NCBI GenBank assembly: GCA_007119985.1 | Contig: SKOQ01000167.1 | Coordinates: 1-22,161, forward strand | Direction of reading: 5' to 3' | DNA: 22,161 nucleotides | From: Marinospirillum sp. | Lineage (GTDB): Bacteria; Pseudomonadota; Gammaproteobacteria; Pseudomonadales; Halomonadaceae | Made by a program: the position numbers and the translations under genes | Shown: positions 1 through 8,689 of the stretch, in pieces | How the letters are laid out: the number at the start of each line of letters is the position of its first letter | Position numbering within the stretch: the first letter of the stretch is position 1 | Notes under the pieces: generated by a model | What the model was told of the DNA's origin: nothing | The model's input: only the letters and a program-made list of their open reading frames with translations | The model's database searches: none

Positions 1-31
1 AATGTCCTCTCGTTTAGATTTAGTTTGAGAA

Positions 32-313
32 TTGACTACTCTGGCTCATGATTTCAGTACACCTTCCCTAGCTTATCTTTTATTGACTGCTTTCATCACA
101 ATCTTAGAAGAGGCAGTATTGGATGTGCTGGGTGAAAAGGTCGATCACAATGCGGTGGCTGCAGTATTAAAAAAGCGCCTGCATCCTTTGCTTGATGGCC
201 GCCATACAGACAGGGCGGCCTATCAAAGTCTTTTTCCTAAAGCTGTTCTTGAAGTGGTGACCAATGAATCCGTTGCGGCAGTGAAAGGGTTGCTGATGCA
301 AGAACCTGCCTGA
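32..313 (+). CDS. Small uncharacterised protein (93 aa), uncertain start
   Basis: I do not recognise this protein. It has no visible signal peptide, cysteine cluster or catalytic motif. The first third is hydrophobic (a Leu/Ile-rich run around residues 13-26) and the rest looks like a mixed-charge helical protein. The only usable start is TTG at 32, because the frame has no internal ATG until close to the end and an in-frame TGA stands at 26-28. The sequence before the TTG offers only a weak GAGA that is too close to be a good ribosome binding site. An ATG at 2-4 is in the same frame but is cut off by the TGA after eight codons. The gene could therefore be intact with a TTG start, or the 3' part of a longer broken gene whose beginning lies outside the window. 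It is convergent with yejF, 21 bp away. Its reality as a gene is plausible but unproven. Confidence 0.45.
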   Translation: MTTLAHDFSTPSLAYLLLTAFITILEEAVLDVLGEKVDHNAVAAVLKKRLHPLLDGRHTDRAAYQSLFPKAVLEVVTNESVAAVKGLLMQEPA

Positions 314-334
314 TCTGCTTGTCCTCAGTGCTTT

Positions 335-1939
335 TTATCCAACCTCTTGGCGATTACCCCACAAGCCCGCGGCTTGTAGTAGTTGGCGGGTGTAGTCGGC
401 TTGCGGCTGGGTGATCAGCTGATGGGTGGGGGCGAGTTCGATCTGTTCGCCGTGGCGCATGACCAGTATCCGGTGGCTCAGTGCTTGCACTACTCGCAGA
501 TCATGGCTGATCAGCAGATAAGCGAGCTGATACTTGGCTTGCAGCTGGCGTAAGAGATCAAGAATCTGCGCCTGAATGCTGCGATCCAGCGCCGAGGTGG
601 GTTCATCCAGAATCAACAGGCGTGGTTTGAGAATCAGCGCGCGGGCGAGGGCGATACGCTGGCGTTGTCCGCCTGAAAACTCATGCGGATAACGAAAGCG
701 CGTGGCAGGGTCCAGCCCGACTTCCTGCATGACCTGAATAATCTGGGCTTCTTGCTCGTCATGGCGCAGTTGTGGCTGATGCAGCGCCAGTCCCTCGCCG
801 ATAATCTCCATCACGCTCATGCGTGGGCTCAGGCTGCCATAGGGATCTTGAAACACCAGTTGCATCTGGCGACGGTGGGGCAGCAGTGCGCGTTGTGTGA
901 GACCCGTCAGCGTTTGGCCGAGCAGCTGCACTTCACCGCCTGCACTGGGCAGCAGTCTCAGGATCGCCAAGGCCAGCGAGGTTTTTCCCGAGCCGCTTTC
1001 TCCGACCAGGCCCAGTGTCTCCCCTGCACGCAAGGACCAGCTTTGCTCCGCAACAGCAACAAAGGGCGGTGGCGCTTTTTGCCAGAGACGGGTGCGCGGG
1101 CGGGCATATTCAACCCTGAGTTGATCAAGGCTGAGGATCTCTTCGGCTTCTGCTGTCAGAGGGGTCGGTTGTCCACTGGGTTCGCTGGCGAGCAGATGAC
1201 GGGTGTAATCGGCTTGTGGTTGAGCAAAAAGAGCCGCCGTGGCTTGGGTCTCGACCAGCTGGCCCTGATGCATCACGGCAACCTGATCACTATAGCGCCG
1301 CACCAGATGCAGATCATGGGAGATCAGCAGCATCGCCATACCATAGCGGGCTTGCAGGCGGCGCAGCAGATCAAGAATTTTTTGCTGTACCGTCACATCC
1401 AGTGCGGTGGTGGGTTCATCCGCGAGCAGCACTTGGGGGTTGTTGGCCAAGGCCATCGCGATCATCACCCTTTGGCGTTGGCCGCCAGAGAGCTGATGAG
1501 GCCAGGCTTGAGCCAGCTGCGGATCGAGCTGGACTTCTTGCAGGAGTTCACGGCTGCGTTCGGCGGCCTCGCGCTGGCTCAGCCCTTGATGCAGGATCAG
1601 GGTTTCGTTGATTTGGCGGCCAACACGATGCAGTGGGTTGAGCGAGGTCATCGGCTCTTGAAAAATCATCGCGATCTTTTGTCCGCGCAGGCCGCGCCAC
1701 TGGCGTTCGCTATAGTCACTGAGGCATTGATCACCCAGCTGAATCTGGCCGCTGACTTGGGCTGTATCGGGCAGCAGGCCAAGGCAAGCAAGCGCCGTCA
1801 AGGATTTGCCCGAGCCACTTTCACCAACCAGAGCCAGGGTTTCTCCTGCGTTGAGCTGCAGATCCAGTTGTTGCACGACAGGGGTGGAGCCAAAGCGAAT
1901 GGTCAGCTCTTTCAGTTGCAATAAAGGGCCAGAAGTCAT
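335..1939 (-). CDS. yejF: Peptide ABC transporter, duplicated ATP-binding subunit YejF
   Basis: This cytoplasmic ATPase powers the YejABEF oligopeptide importer. It is a single 534-aa chain with two complete ABC domains, as in E. coli YejF (about 530 aa). Domain 1 has Walker A GESGSGKS at residues 39-46, signature LSGGQ at 150-154, Walker B ending in ADEP around 170-176 and the switch histidine in SHD at 208. Domain 2 has Walker A GESGSGKT at 313-320, then FSGGQRQR, Walker B LLILDEP and a second SHD. Every catalytic motif is intact in both halves. The ATG overlaps the stop of yejE in an ATGA, which implies translational coupling, and this is the last gene of the cluster. Members of the family carry microcin C, short peptides and, in some bacteria, muropeptides. 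The substrate here is inferred, not seen. Confidence 0.95.
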   Translation of the reverse strand: MTSGPLLQLKELTIRFGSTPVVQQLDLQLNAGETLALVGESGSGKSLTALACLGLLPDTAQVSGQIQLGDQCLSDYSERQWRGLRGQKIAMIFQEPMTSLNPLHRVGRQINETLILHQGLSQREAAERSRELLQEVQLDPQLAQAWPHQLSGGQRQRVMIAMALANNPQVLLADEPTTALDVTVQQKILDLLRRLQARYGMAMLLISHDLHLVRRYSDQVAVMHQGQLVETQATAALFAQPQADYTRHLLASEPSGQPTPLTAEAEEILSLDQLRVEYARPRTRLWQKAPPPFVAVAEQSWSLRAGETLGLVGESGSGKTSLALAILRLLPSAGGEVQLLGQTLTGLTQRALLPHRRQMQLVFQDPYGSLSPRMSVMEIIGEGLALHQPQLRHDEQEAQIIQVMQEVGLDPATRFRYPHEFSGGQRQRIALARALILKPRLLILDEPTSALDRSIQAQILDLLRQLQAKYQLAYLLISHDLRVVQALSHRILVMRHGEQIELAPTHQLITQPQADYTRQLLQAAGLWGNRQEVG

Positions 1940-3024
1940 GATGACGGTGTCTTCTCGGTCGAGGGGGTGAAGGCTTTGCGTGGATCAAAGGCATCGCGCA
2001 CCCCTTCACCAATAAAGACCAGCAGGGTGAGCAGGATCGCCAGAGTCATAAAGGCGGTGATGCCAAGCCAAGGGGCTTGCAGATTGTTTTTACCTTGTGC
2101 GACCAGTTCGCCTAAAGAGGGGGTACCCGGCGGCAGGCCAAAACCGAGAAAATCTAGTGCGGTCAGCGTGGTCACCGCGCCAGTAAACAGAAAGGGCAAA
2201 AAAGTCAGCGTGGCAACCAGTGCATTAGGCAGCACATGGCGCAGCAGCAGACGGGTGTTGGAGAGGCCCAAGGCGCGGGCCGCGCGTACATATTCTAAAT
2301 TACGGGCTTTTAAGCATTCAGCACGCACAAGATCGACCAGCGCAGGCCAGCTAAACAGTAGCAGGATGCCCAACAGCCACCAAAAGCCAGGGGTGATCAG
2401 GCTGGCGAGAATAATCAGCACAAACAGCGTGGGCAGGCCAGACCAGATTTCGATCAGTCGTTGGCCCCAGAGATCAAGGCGGCCACCATAGTAGCCCTGC
2501 ATCGCGCCGATCAGCACACCGATCACGCTGCTACCCAGTGTCAGCAGCAGGGCAAACAGGATCGAGAGACGCAGGCTGTAGATCACACGCGCCAGCACAT
2601 CACGCCCCTGATCATCTGTCCCGAGCCAGTTCTCACGGCTGGGCGGTGTGGGGGCAGGTTGAGTGAGTTGATAGTTGATGGTGGCATGATGAAAGGGAAT
2701 CAGCGGCCAGAGCATCCAGCCGTCACCAGCGGCAATATTTTGTTGTAAGAAGGGATCACGATAATCCGCTGGAAAGGGCAGATCGCCGCCAAAGGTGGTT
2801 TCATCATACTGCTGCCATAAGGGCCAGTAGAGTTGGCCTTCGTAGCGCACCACCAAGGGACGTTCATGGGCGATCAGCTCCGCCATCAGGGTGATCCCAA
2901 ACAGGCCGAGAAACAGCCATAAAGACCACCAAGCACGGCGGTTGGCTTTGAATATCTGCCAGCGGCGTTGATTCAGCGGTGCGCGCCAGCCAGCTTGGAG
3001 TCGACGGAGCCAACTGGTGTTCAT
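1936..3024 (-). CDS. yejE: Peptide ABC transporter permease YejE
   Basis: This is the second inner-membrane permease of the YejABEF importer (362 aa, DppC/OppC type). It begins with a cytoplasmic N-terminus rich in Arg and Trp, then a first membrane helix at about 32-50. A long periplasmic stretch follows, containing the LIAHERPLVVRYEGQLYWPL type segment typical of YejE, and then a block of five helices. The permease EAA loop that contacts the ATPase is visible as YVRAARALGLSNTRLLLRH at about 245-263. The C-terminal half (LTALDFLGFGLPPGTPSLGE, QGKNNLQAPWLGITAF) closely matches the E. coli protein from memory. Its ATG overlaps the yejB stop by 4 bases and its stop overlaps the yejF start, so it is an internal gene of a tightly coupled operon. 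Confidence 0.95.
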   Translation of the reverse strand: MNTSWLRRLQAGWRAPLNQRRWQIFKANRRAWWSLWLFLGLFGITLMAELIAHERPLVVRYEGQLYWPLWQQYDETTFGGDLPFPADYRDPFLQQNIAAGDGWMLWPLIPFHHATINYQLTQPAPTPPSRENWLGTDDQGRDVLARVIYSLRLSILFALLLTLGSSVIGVLIGAMQGYYGGRLDLWGQRLIEIWSGLPTLFVLIILASLITPGFWWLLGILLLFSWPALVDLVRAECLKARNLEYVRAARALGLSNTRLLLRHVLPNALVATLTFLPFLFTGAVTTLTALDFLGFGLPPGTPSLGELVAQGKNNLQAPWLGITAFMTLAILLTLLVFIGEGVRDAFDPRKAFTPSTEKTPSS

Positions 3025-4091
3025 CCCTGCTCCCGTGAAGCAAAATCAATACGTGGATCAATCAGCATATAGGTGAGATCACTGATCAGCTTGAGCAGCA
3101 GGCCAATCAGCGTAAAAAGATAAAGGGTGCCAAAGACCACCGGATAATCACGCTGCACCACCGCCTCAAAGCCAAGCAGACCCAAGCCATCCAGCGAGAA
3201 GATCACTTCAATCAGCAGTGCGCCAGTGAAGAAGATGCTGATCAAGGCCGCTGGCATGCCCGCAATAATAATCAGCATCGCATTGCGAAAGACATGGCCG
3301 TACAGCACGCGTGAGGCGCTGAGCCCCTTGGCGCGCGCGGTGAGCACATACTGCTTGTGGATTTCTTCTAAAAAGGAGTTTTTGGTCAGTAGCGTCAGCG
3401 TGGCAAAGCCAGAGATGGTCATCGCCAGCACGGGCAGAGTCAGGTGCCAGAAGTAATCGAGAAGCTTGCCGCCAAGGCTGAGTTGATCAAAATCATCAGA
3501 AGTCAGGCCGCGCAGTGGAAACCAGCTCCAGTAGCTGCCTCCGGCAAAGAGCACGATTAACAGCAGTGCAAACAAAAAGCCGGGAATGGCATAGCCAATC
3601 ACCACCACTGAAGAAGTCCACACATCAAAGCGGCTGCCATGATGCAGGGCTTTGCGGATACCAAGAGGAATCGAGATCAGATAGATCAACAGCGTTGACC
3701 AGAGCCCGAGCGAGATGGACACGGGCATTTTTTCAAGGATCAGCTCACTGACTGGGCGGCCACGAAAAAAGCTTTCGCCAAGATCAAAGGTGAGATACTG
3801 GCGCACCATCAGCAAGAAGCGCTCATGCGCTGGGCGATCAAAACCGAACTGGGCTTCAAGCTCCGCGATCAGGCGCGCCTCCATACCTTGGCTGCCGCGA
3901 TGGGCCGATTCTGCCAGTTCGCCACCGCCTCCCAAGCGGGTGCTGCTCATGCTGCCCAGATCCTGCATCTGCGCCATCATTTGTTCGATGGGGCCACCGG
4001 GTGCAGCTTGAATAATGATGAAATTCAGCAGCAGAATACCCAGCAGCGTGGGTGGAATCAGCAGCAGGCGCTGGAGCAGATAACGCGTCAT
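3021..4091 (-). CDS. yejB: Peptide ABC transporter permease YejB
   Basis: This is the first inner-membrane permease of the YejABEF importer (356 aa, DppB/OppB type). It has an N-terminal helix at about 10-30 ending in QAAPGGPIEQ. A Gly/Ser-rich periplasmic insertion with a Met-rich start follows (about 38-70), as usual for YejB and unlike plain DppB. Then come FGFDRPAHERF and the core helices. The EAA loop for contact with YejF is QYVLTARAKGLSASRVLYGH at about 252-271. The end reads DLTYMLIDPRIDFASRE, a family hallmark. It starts with an ATG that overlaps the yejA stop (ATGA), and its own stop overlaps yejE. Length and order match the E. coli operon yejABEF. Confidence 0.95.
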   Translation of the reverse strand: MTRYLLQRLLLIPPTLLGILLLNFIIIQAAPGGPIEQMMAQMQDLGSMSSTRLGGGGELAESAHRGSQGMEARLIAELEAQFGFDRPAHERFLLMVRQYLTFDLGESFFRGRPVSELILEKMPVSISLGLWSTLLIYLISIPLGIRKALHHGSRFDVWTSSVVVIGYAIPGFLFALLLIVLFAGGSYWSWFPLRGLTSDDFDQLSLGGKLLDYFWHLTLPVLAMTISGFATLTLLTKNSFLEEIHKQYVLTARAKGLSASRVLYGHVFRNAMLIIIAGMPAALISIFFTGALLIEVIFSLDGLGLLGFEAVVQRDYPVVFGTLYLFTLIGLLLKLISDLTYMLIDPRIDFASREQG

Positions 4092-5908
4092 TCGTCAGCA
4101 ATCCACCAGCTGTCCATCGCCAAACCAAAGGGTGGGCGCACTTCAGGGATCTGCACACGACGATGGCGGGCGACACGGTGCTCAGGCAGGTGCCAATGGG
4201 GAAGCACATAGTGGCCATGCAGCAAAACGCGATCCAGCGCACGCGCGGTGGCAACCAGTGTGGTGCGATCAGGTGCGGCAATCAGCTGTTCAACCAGCGC
4301 ATCGACCACTGGATCTTGAATACCGGATAAATTGCGCCCATCTGCTGCCTGGGCAAAGGCAGAATGAAAGTAATCACGCTGCTCATTCCCCGGCGACAGG
4401 CTTTGCGGCAGGGTGGAGATGATCATGTCATAGTCAAACTGGCGCGCACGATTCAAAAACTGAGTGGTATCGACAAGGCGTACATCCAAGCGGATGCCCA
4501 GACGCTCCAGATTCTGCCGCCACGGCAGCACAACCCGCTCAAAGGCGCTGTCATGCATCAGCAGCTCAACACGCAGTTGCTGGCCTTGTGCATTGACCAG
4601 ACGACGGCCATCGAGTGTCCAACCGGCTTCACGCAGTAGATTCAGCGCCTCGCGCATTTCACGCCGCAGCTGGCCACTGCCATCAGTGACAGGCAGGCGA
4701 TAGGGGGTGGTGAACAAGCTTGCCGGTAGTTGATCTGCAAAGCGATTGAGGATCTCCAGCTCTAAGCCGCTTGGCAGGTCAGCACTGGCCAGCTCTGAGT
4801 TGCTAAAGTAGCTGGTGGTGCGGGTGTAAGCGCCATGAAAGAGCTGCTGGTTCGTCCATTCAAAATCAAACATCAGCGTCAGCGCCTGACGCACCCGCGC
4901 ATCAGCAAGCACGGGACGGCGAGTGTTATAGAAAAAGCCCTGCATGCCAGAGGAGTTTTGATGGGGGATGGATTCCAGCAGGATTTCGCCTGAGTTCAGC
5001 GCAGGACCGCTGTAGCCCGTTGCCCAGTGGCGGGCGATATGCTCAAGGCGCACATCCAGACGTCCGGCTTTAAAAGCCTCCAAGGCAACGGTGCTATCAC
5101 GAAAGTAGTCATAGATCATCTGATCAATATTATGACGGCCACGGTTGATGGGCAGATCGGCTCCCCAGTAGTTTTCAACACGCTGATAGACGATGCGCCG
5201 TCCGGCATCGACTTCTGCAATACGATACGGCCCGCTGCCCAGTGGTCGCTCCAGACCTGGGCGAGTGAAGTCGCGCTCGGCCCAGAAGTGCGCAGGCAGA
5301 ATCGGCACCTGTCCAATAATCAGCGGGAGCTCGCGGTTTTCTGGGTTGCCGAGATAAAAGCGCACTCGCAGAGGATCAGGGGTTTCTATGCGTTCGATAT
5401 CGGCGTAATAGGCGCGATAAAAGGGGCGTCCCTGAGTTTTGAGTGTTTCGAAGGTAAAGGCAACATCGGCACTGGTGACTGGCTGACCATCATGAAAACG
5501 GGCTTCGGGGCGCAGTTGAAACTCGATCCAACCGCCTTCTGGATCAACGCGCATACACTCGGCCAGCAGGCCATATTCGGTGAAGGGTTCATCGGCGCTG
5601 GATTCGGCCAGACTGTCATAGATCAGGCCCAAGCCCGCTGCGGGTGTGCCCTGAATAATAAAAGGATTCAGGCTATCAAAGCTGCCACCGGGCGGTGTTT
5701 GGCGCAGGCGGCCGCCCTTGGGCGCTTCTGGATTAACATAATCAAAATGGGAGAAATCAGCCGCATAGCGCGGGGTCTCGTCATAGATGCTCAGTGCATG
5801 ACGGCATTCGACTGCCGCAGCAGCTTGGCTCCAGACTAGACTGCTGCTGAGCAGTAGGGCGCAGCAAGCTGCAGGGCGAACTAAGGCGCGCTCCCATCTT
5901 TTTGGCAT
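4088..5908 (-). CDS. yejA: Periplasmic peptide-binding protein YejA
   Basis: This is the extracytoplasmic substrate-binding protein of the YejABEF importer (606 aa, SBP_bac_5 family; E. coli YejA is about 604 aa). A signal peptide is clear: positive residues in 1-11, a hydrophobic core at about 13-26 and likely cleavage in the AAAA stretch near residue 32. The mature part begins with the family pattern of a short strand followed by DFSHFDYVNPEAPKGGRL and SFDSLNPFIIQG. AGLGLIYDSL and the WIEFQLRPEARFHDGQPV segment are typical of oligopeptide-binding proteins. The start is supported by AAGGAG six bases upstream of the ATG. It lies 44 bp downstream of mltD on the same strand with no hairpin between them, so it may be transcribed together with mltD. 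It binds peptides in other bacteria and may bind murein fragments here (inference). Confidence 0.93.
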   Translation of the reverse strand: MPKRWERALVRPAACCALLLSSSLVWSQAAAAVECRHALSIYDETPRYAADFSHFDYVNPEAPKGGRLRQTPPGGSFDSLNPFIIQGTPAAGLGLIYDSLAESSADEPFTEYGLLAECMRVDPEGGWIEFQLRPEARFHDGQPVTSADVAFTFETLKTQGRPFYRAYYADIERIETPDPLRVRFYLGNPENRELPLIIGQVPILPAHFWAERDFTRPGLERPLGSGPYRIAEVDAGRRIVYQRVENYWGADLPINRGRHNIDQMIYDYFRDSTVALEAFKAGRLDVRLEHIARHWATGYSGPALNSGEILLESIPHQNSSGMQGFFYNTRRPVLADARVRQALTLMFDFEWTNQQLFHGAYTRTTSYFSNSELASADLPSGLELEILNRFADQLPASLFTTPYRLPVTDGSGQLRREMREALNLLREAGWTLDGRRLVNAQGQQLRVELLMHDSAFERVVLPWRQNLERLGIRLDVRLVDTTQFLNRARQFDYDMIISTLPQSLSPGNEQRDYFHSAFAQAADGRNLSGIQDPVVDALVEQLIAAPDRTTLVATARALDRVLLHGHYVLPHWHLPEHRVARHRRVQIPEVRPPFGLAMDSWWIADE

Positions 5909-5952
5909 CCGTTTCTCCTTTTGTGCGCTAGGTTTTGATGCGTTGCGTATGA

Positions 5953-7665
5953 CTAGTTGCGTGTCACATCCACATGCAGCGTCAGGTTTTGTCCTGGCTG
6001 CAAGTAGCGGTTAGGGTTGATATTGTTCCAGCGTGCAATATCGCTGACACTGACTTGAAAACGCTGGGCGATGCGCGCCAGATTATCGCCGTTGCGCACG
6101 CGATAGTTCACTCGGCGCACAACACTGCGCTGGGCTGGGCTGTTGGCAGACTGGGCATTGCGTGACCAAATCACCAGGCTTTGTCCAGCAATTAACGGAT
6201 CACCGGGGGCCATATTGTTCCAAGCAGCCAGTTCGCGCACGCTGACATTATGGCGGCGGGCGAGCAGCCAGAAGCTATCACCGCTTTGCACGCGATGATC
6301 AACCCGCTGACCATTGCGTTGCACATTTTGGCGGCGCTGTAGGCGCTGATCTTCGCTGAGGGCATACTGGCCTGCGCCTTGGCTGGGTATGGGGATCAAG
6401 AGCTCGCGTCCGGCACGAATAATGTCACCGTTGAGCTGGTTGGCATCACGGATCATGCTCGGCGTGGTGTTAAAACGGCGCGAGATGGTCAGCAGGCTAT
6501 CGCCTGAGGCCACGCGATAACGCTGCCAGCTCATCCGTTGCTGGGCGGGTAATTCCTGTAGCGCTTGGGCAAAAACTTCAGCTTGCTCGATCGGGACAAG
6601 AAGACGATGGGGGCCGTTAGGGTCGGTGGCCCATTGGCTATAGCCTGGATTGAGCAGGTAGAGTTCATTGATACTGATTTCGGCCATCTGCGCGGCCAGC
6701 GCGAGATCAATTTGGCCCCCAGTTTCTACAACAGCAAAGTAGGGCTGATTAGGCAGGCTGGTGAGGGTAATACCATAGGCTTCAGGATCACCGAGAACGC
6801 GTGCCAGAGCGACCATCTTGGGCACATAAGCGCGGGTTTCGGCGGGCAGGTTGAGTTCCCAGAAGGTGCCATTGCCACCGGCCTGACGATTATGGCGCAG
6901 CGCACGGTTCACATTGCCACCGCCAGCATTGTAGGCTGCCAGCGCGAGCTGCCAGTCATCGAAGCGGCGATGCAGCTGACTGAGATAGGTCAGCGCGGCA
7001 TCAGTTGAGGCCAGGACATCGCGTCGGCCGTCATACCACCAGTTGTTTTCTAGGCCAAAATGCCGCCCAGTGCCGGGGATAAATTGCCACATGCCCGAAG
7101 CTCGGCCATGGGAGTAGGCAAAAGGATCGTAGGCGGATTCAACGATGGGGAGCAGCGCCAGTTCACTGGGCAGATCACGACGTTCGATCTCTTCAAGAAT
7201 ATGAAACATATAGCGGTTGGCGCGCTGGGCGACGCGATCTAGATAGCTGGGATGTCGCAACAGCCAATTGATCTCGGCCTGGACACGTGGGTCATTGCTG
7301 GTGTTATCCATGCGCATATTGGCGCGCAGACGATCCCAGAGATCGTAAGGTGGCAAGCTGGGCTCCTCCCAAGAGCGCCAGTCAGCTTGCTGCTGGATCG
7401 GGAGCAGCTGCCCAAGTCCGCTGGTTTCTTCAGCTTTGAGATAATGAAAAAGCTGCTGCTGCTGTTGAAGCTGGGTGATTACATATTCAGGATCGCTGGT
7501 GGCGCGATCGGCTTGGGTGCTAGACAGAGGTAAGCCAGAACAACCGGCTAAAAAAACGCTGCCAAGGGTCGCAAAACCCAGTGGACGACCCCAGCGACGA
7601 GAAAACAAAGAAGGGGTTGAATGCATGGGGGGGAACCATTGGAAAAGAGATTGAAATAAAGGCAT
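5953..7665 (-). CDS. mltD: Membrane-bound lytic murein transglycosylase D, three LysM repeats
   Basis: This outer-membrane lipoprotein cuts the glycan strand of peptidoglycan and leaves 1,6-anhydro ends. The lipobox LAGC places the lipidated cysteine at residue 42. The SLT domain lies at about 160-260, with the catalytic glutamate in IVESAYDP (E176) followed by GMWQFIPGTG and LALAAYNAGGGNVNRAL. Three LysM murein-binding modules follow at about 380-425, 455-500 and 520-565 (each with a SGDS or NGDN core), so the 570-aa protein is longer than the 452-aa E. coli MltD with two. No good ribosome binding site precedes either possible ATG. The one at 7665 gives a 13-residue longer signal sequence than the one at 7626, and either works for export. 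gloB lies 160 bp upstream and yejA 44 bp downstream, all on the same strand. Confidence 0.93.
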   Translation of the reverse strand: MPLFQSLFQWFPPMHSTPSLFSRRWGRPLGFATLGSVFLAGCSGLPLSSTQADRATSDPEYVITQLQQQQQLFHYLKAEETSGLGQLLPIQQQADWRSWEEPSLPPYDLWDRLRANMRMDNTSNDPRVQAEINWLLRHPSYLDRVAQRANRYMFHILEEIERRDLPSELALLPIVESAYDPFAYSHGRASGMWQFIPGTGRHFGLENNWWYDGRRDVLASTDAALTYLSQLHRRFDDWQLALAAYNAGGGNVNRALRHNRQAGGNGTFWELNLPAETRAYVPKMVALARVLGDPEAYGITLTSLPNQPYFAVVETGGQIDLALAAQMAEISINELYLLNPGYSQWATDPNGPHRLLVPIEQAEVFAQALQELPAQQRMSWQRYRVASGDSLLTISRRFNTTPSMIRDANQLNGDIIRAGRELLIPIPSQGAGQYALSEDQRLQRRQNVQRNGQRVDHRVQSGDSFWLLARRHNVSVRELAAWNNMAPGDPLIAGQSLVIWSRNAQSANSPAQRSVVRRVNYRVRNGDNLARIAQRFQVSVSDIARWNNINPNRYLQPGQNLTLHVDVTRN

Positions 7666-7825
7666 AAATGAGATCGTATTCGTTAGAAGGATGGGTAACT
7701 CTGCTCTTGGGGCAGTAATTTACACTATTTCTTTAGAGCGCGCCTAGAGAAGCTTTGACGCGCCCGTGTAGGATACTTCAGCGAGGCGAGGCTCAGATCT
7801 GCCCTTGCACTCGGTGGAGCCAACC

Positions 7826-8623
7826 TTAAGAGGCGTTCTTCCATAGGCGCAAAAAGTGCAGCCAAGCCGCGGCTGTCTCTGGCATCTCATCGCCCTGCTG
7901 CGCAGCAAATTGACGGATTGATGACTGGATTTCAGGCTGATCCAAACGCCAATAGGGATTGGTCGCGGCTTCTTGTTCACGGCTGGTCGGGAGTGTGGGA
8001 CGTTCGGCGGCCCGCAGCGCCATGCTGGCTTTTAAGCGCGCTTGCAAAGCGAGTGAGCTGGGTTCGACCTTGAGCGCGAAGTTGATATTCGCCAGGGTGT
8101 ATTCATGCGCTGGATAATAGAGGGTGCCATCAGGAAAGGCTGCGAGGGTTTGGAGCGATTGATACATCTGCTGCGCGGTGCCTTCAAAAAGGCGGCCACA
8201 GCCAGCCGCAAAAAGTGTATCGCCACAAAAAACATGCTGCTGGCCTTGTTGGTCGGCGTAAGAAAAAGCAAGATGGTGCAAGGTATGACCAGGAACACTG
8301 AGCACTTCAATCTGTCCATCCAAGAGTGGGAGGTGATCTCCACACTGCACCGCATGAGTTAAAGGCGGTAAACGTGATTGGTCTGCGGCACTGCCGACGA
8401 CCTGGCAAGAAAAACGGGTGCTGAGATCGGCGACACCACCAATGTGATCAGGGTGATGATGCGTGATCAGGATGCCTTCAAGCTGGCGTTGCGTGGCTTC
8501 AAGGTAGGCAAGAACCGGCGCAGCATCGCCTGGATCGACCACCCAGCAACGTGGATCTTGATCCTGTTGAAGAACCCAGATGTAATTATCTTGAAAGGCG
8601 GTGAGAGGATGGATCGAAAACAT
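7826..8623 (-). CDS. gloB: Hydroxyacylglutathione hydrolase (glyoxalase II)
   Basis: This enzyme hydrolyses S-D-lactoylglutathione to D-lactate and glutathione, the second step of methylglyoxal detoxification in the cytosol. The metallo-beta-lactamase fold metal ligands are present: THHHPDH at residues 54-60, H113 in PGHT, D135 in CGDTLF and H173 in PAHEYT. The C-terminal HAGH part ends in ETAAAWLHFLRLWK. I chose the ATG at 8623 (265 aa), not the longer open frame to 8788. MFSIHPLTAFQDNYIW is the usual N-terminus, GAGG and AAGG stretches lie just upstream, and the 55 extra residues would overlap the divergent gene. gloB next to mltD and a YafS-type methyltransferase is a conserved gammaproteobacterial arrangement. 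Confidence 0.95.
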   Translation of the reverse strand: MFSIHPLTAFQDNYIWVLQQDQDPRCWVVDPGDAAPVLAYLEATQRQLEGILITHHHPDHIGGVADLSTRFSCQVVGSAADQSRLPPLTHAVQCGDHLPLLDGQIEVLSVPGHTLHHLAFSYADQQGQQHVFCGDTLFAAGCGRLFEGTAQQMYQSLQTLAAFPDGTLYYPAHEYTLANINFALKVEPSSLALQARLKASMALRAAERPTLPTSREQEAATNPYWRLDQPEIQSSIRQFAAQQGDEMPETAAAWLHFLRLWKNAS

Positions 8624-8689
8624 GGCCTTAACCTCAATCAAGCAAGCAATGGGAGACAAAAAAATGCCAAACGCGCATAAGGGGGGCCA

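Noticed and set aside
683..1924. Long plus-strand ORF (413 aa) opposite yejF
   Set aside because: It is antisense to a fully conserved two-domain ATPase gene, has low-complexity shadow composition and no recognisable motif.
5027..5839. Plus-strand ORF (270 aa) opposite yejA
   Set aside because: It is a shadow frame of yejA, with no ribosome binding site that stands out and no family signature.
6565..7008. Plus-strand ORF (147 aa) opposite mltD
   Set aside because: It is antisense to the SLT and LysM coding region, which is clearly the real gene.
7739..7825. Terminator after gloB
   Set aside because: Only a 5-bp GGCTC/GAGCC pairing with a long loop is visible and no T-run follows, so I do not call it.
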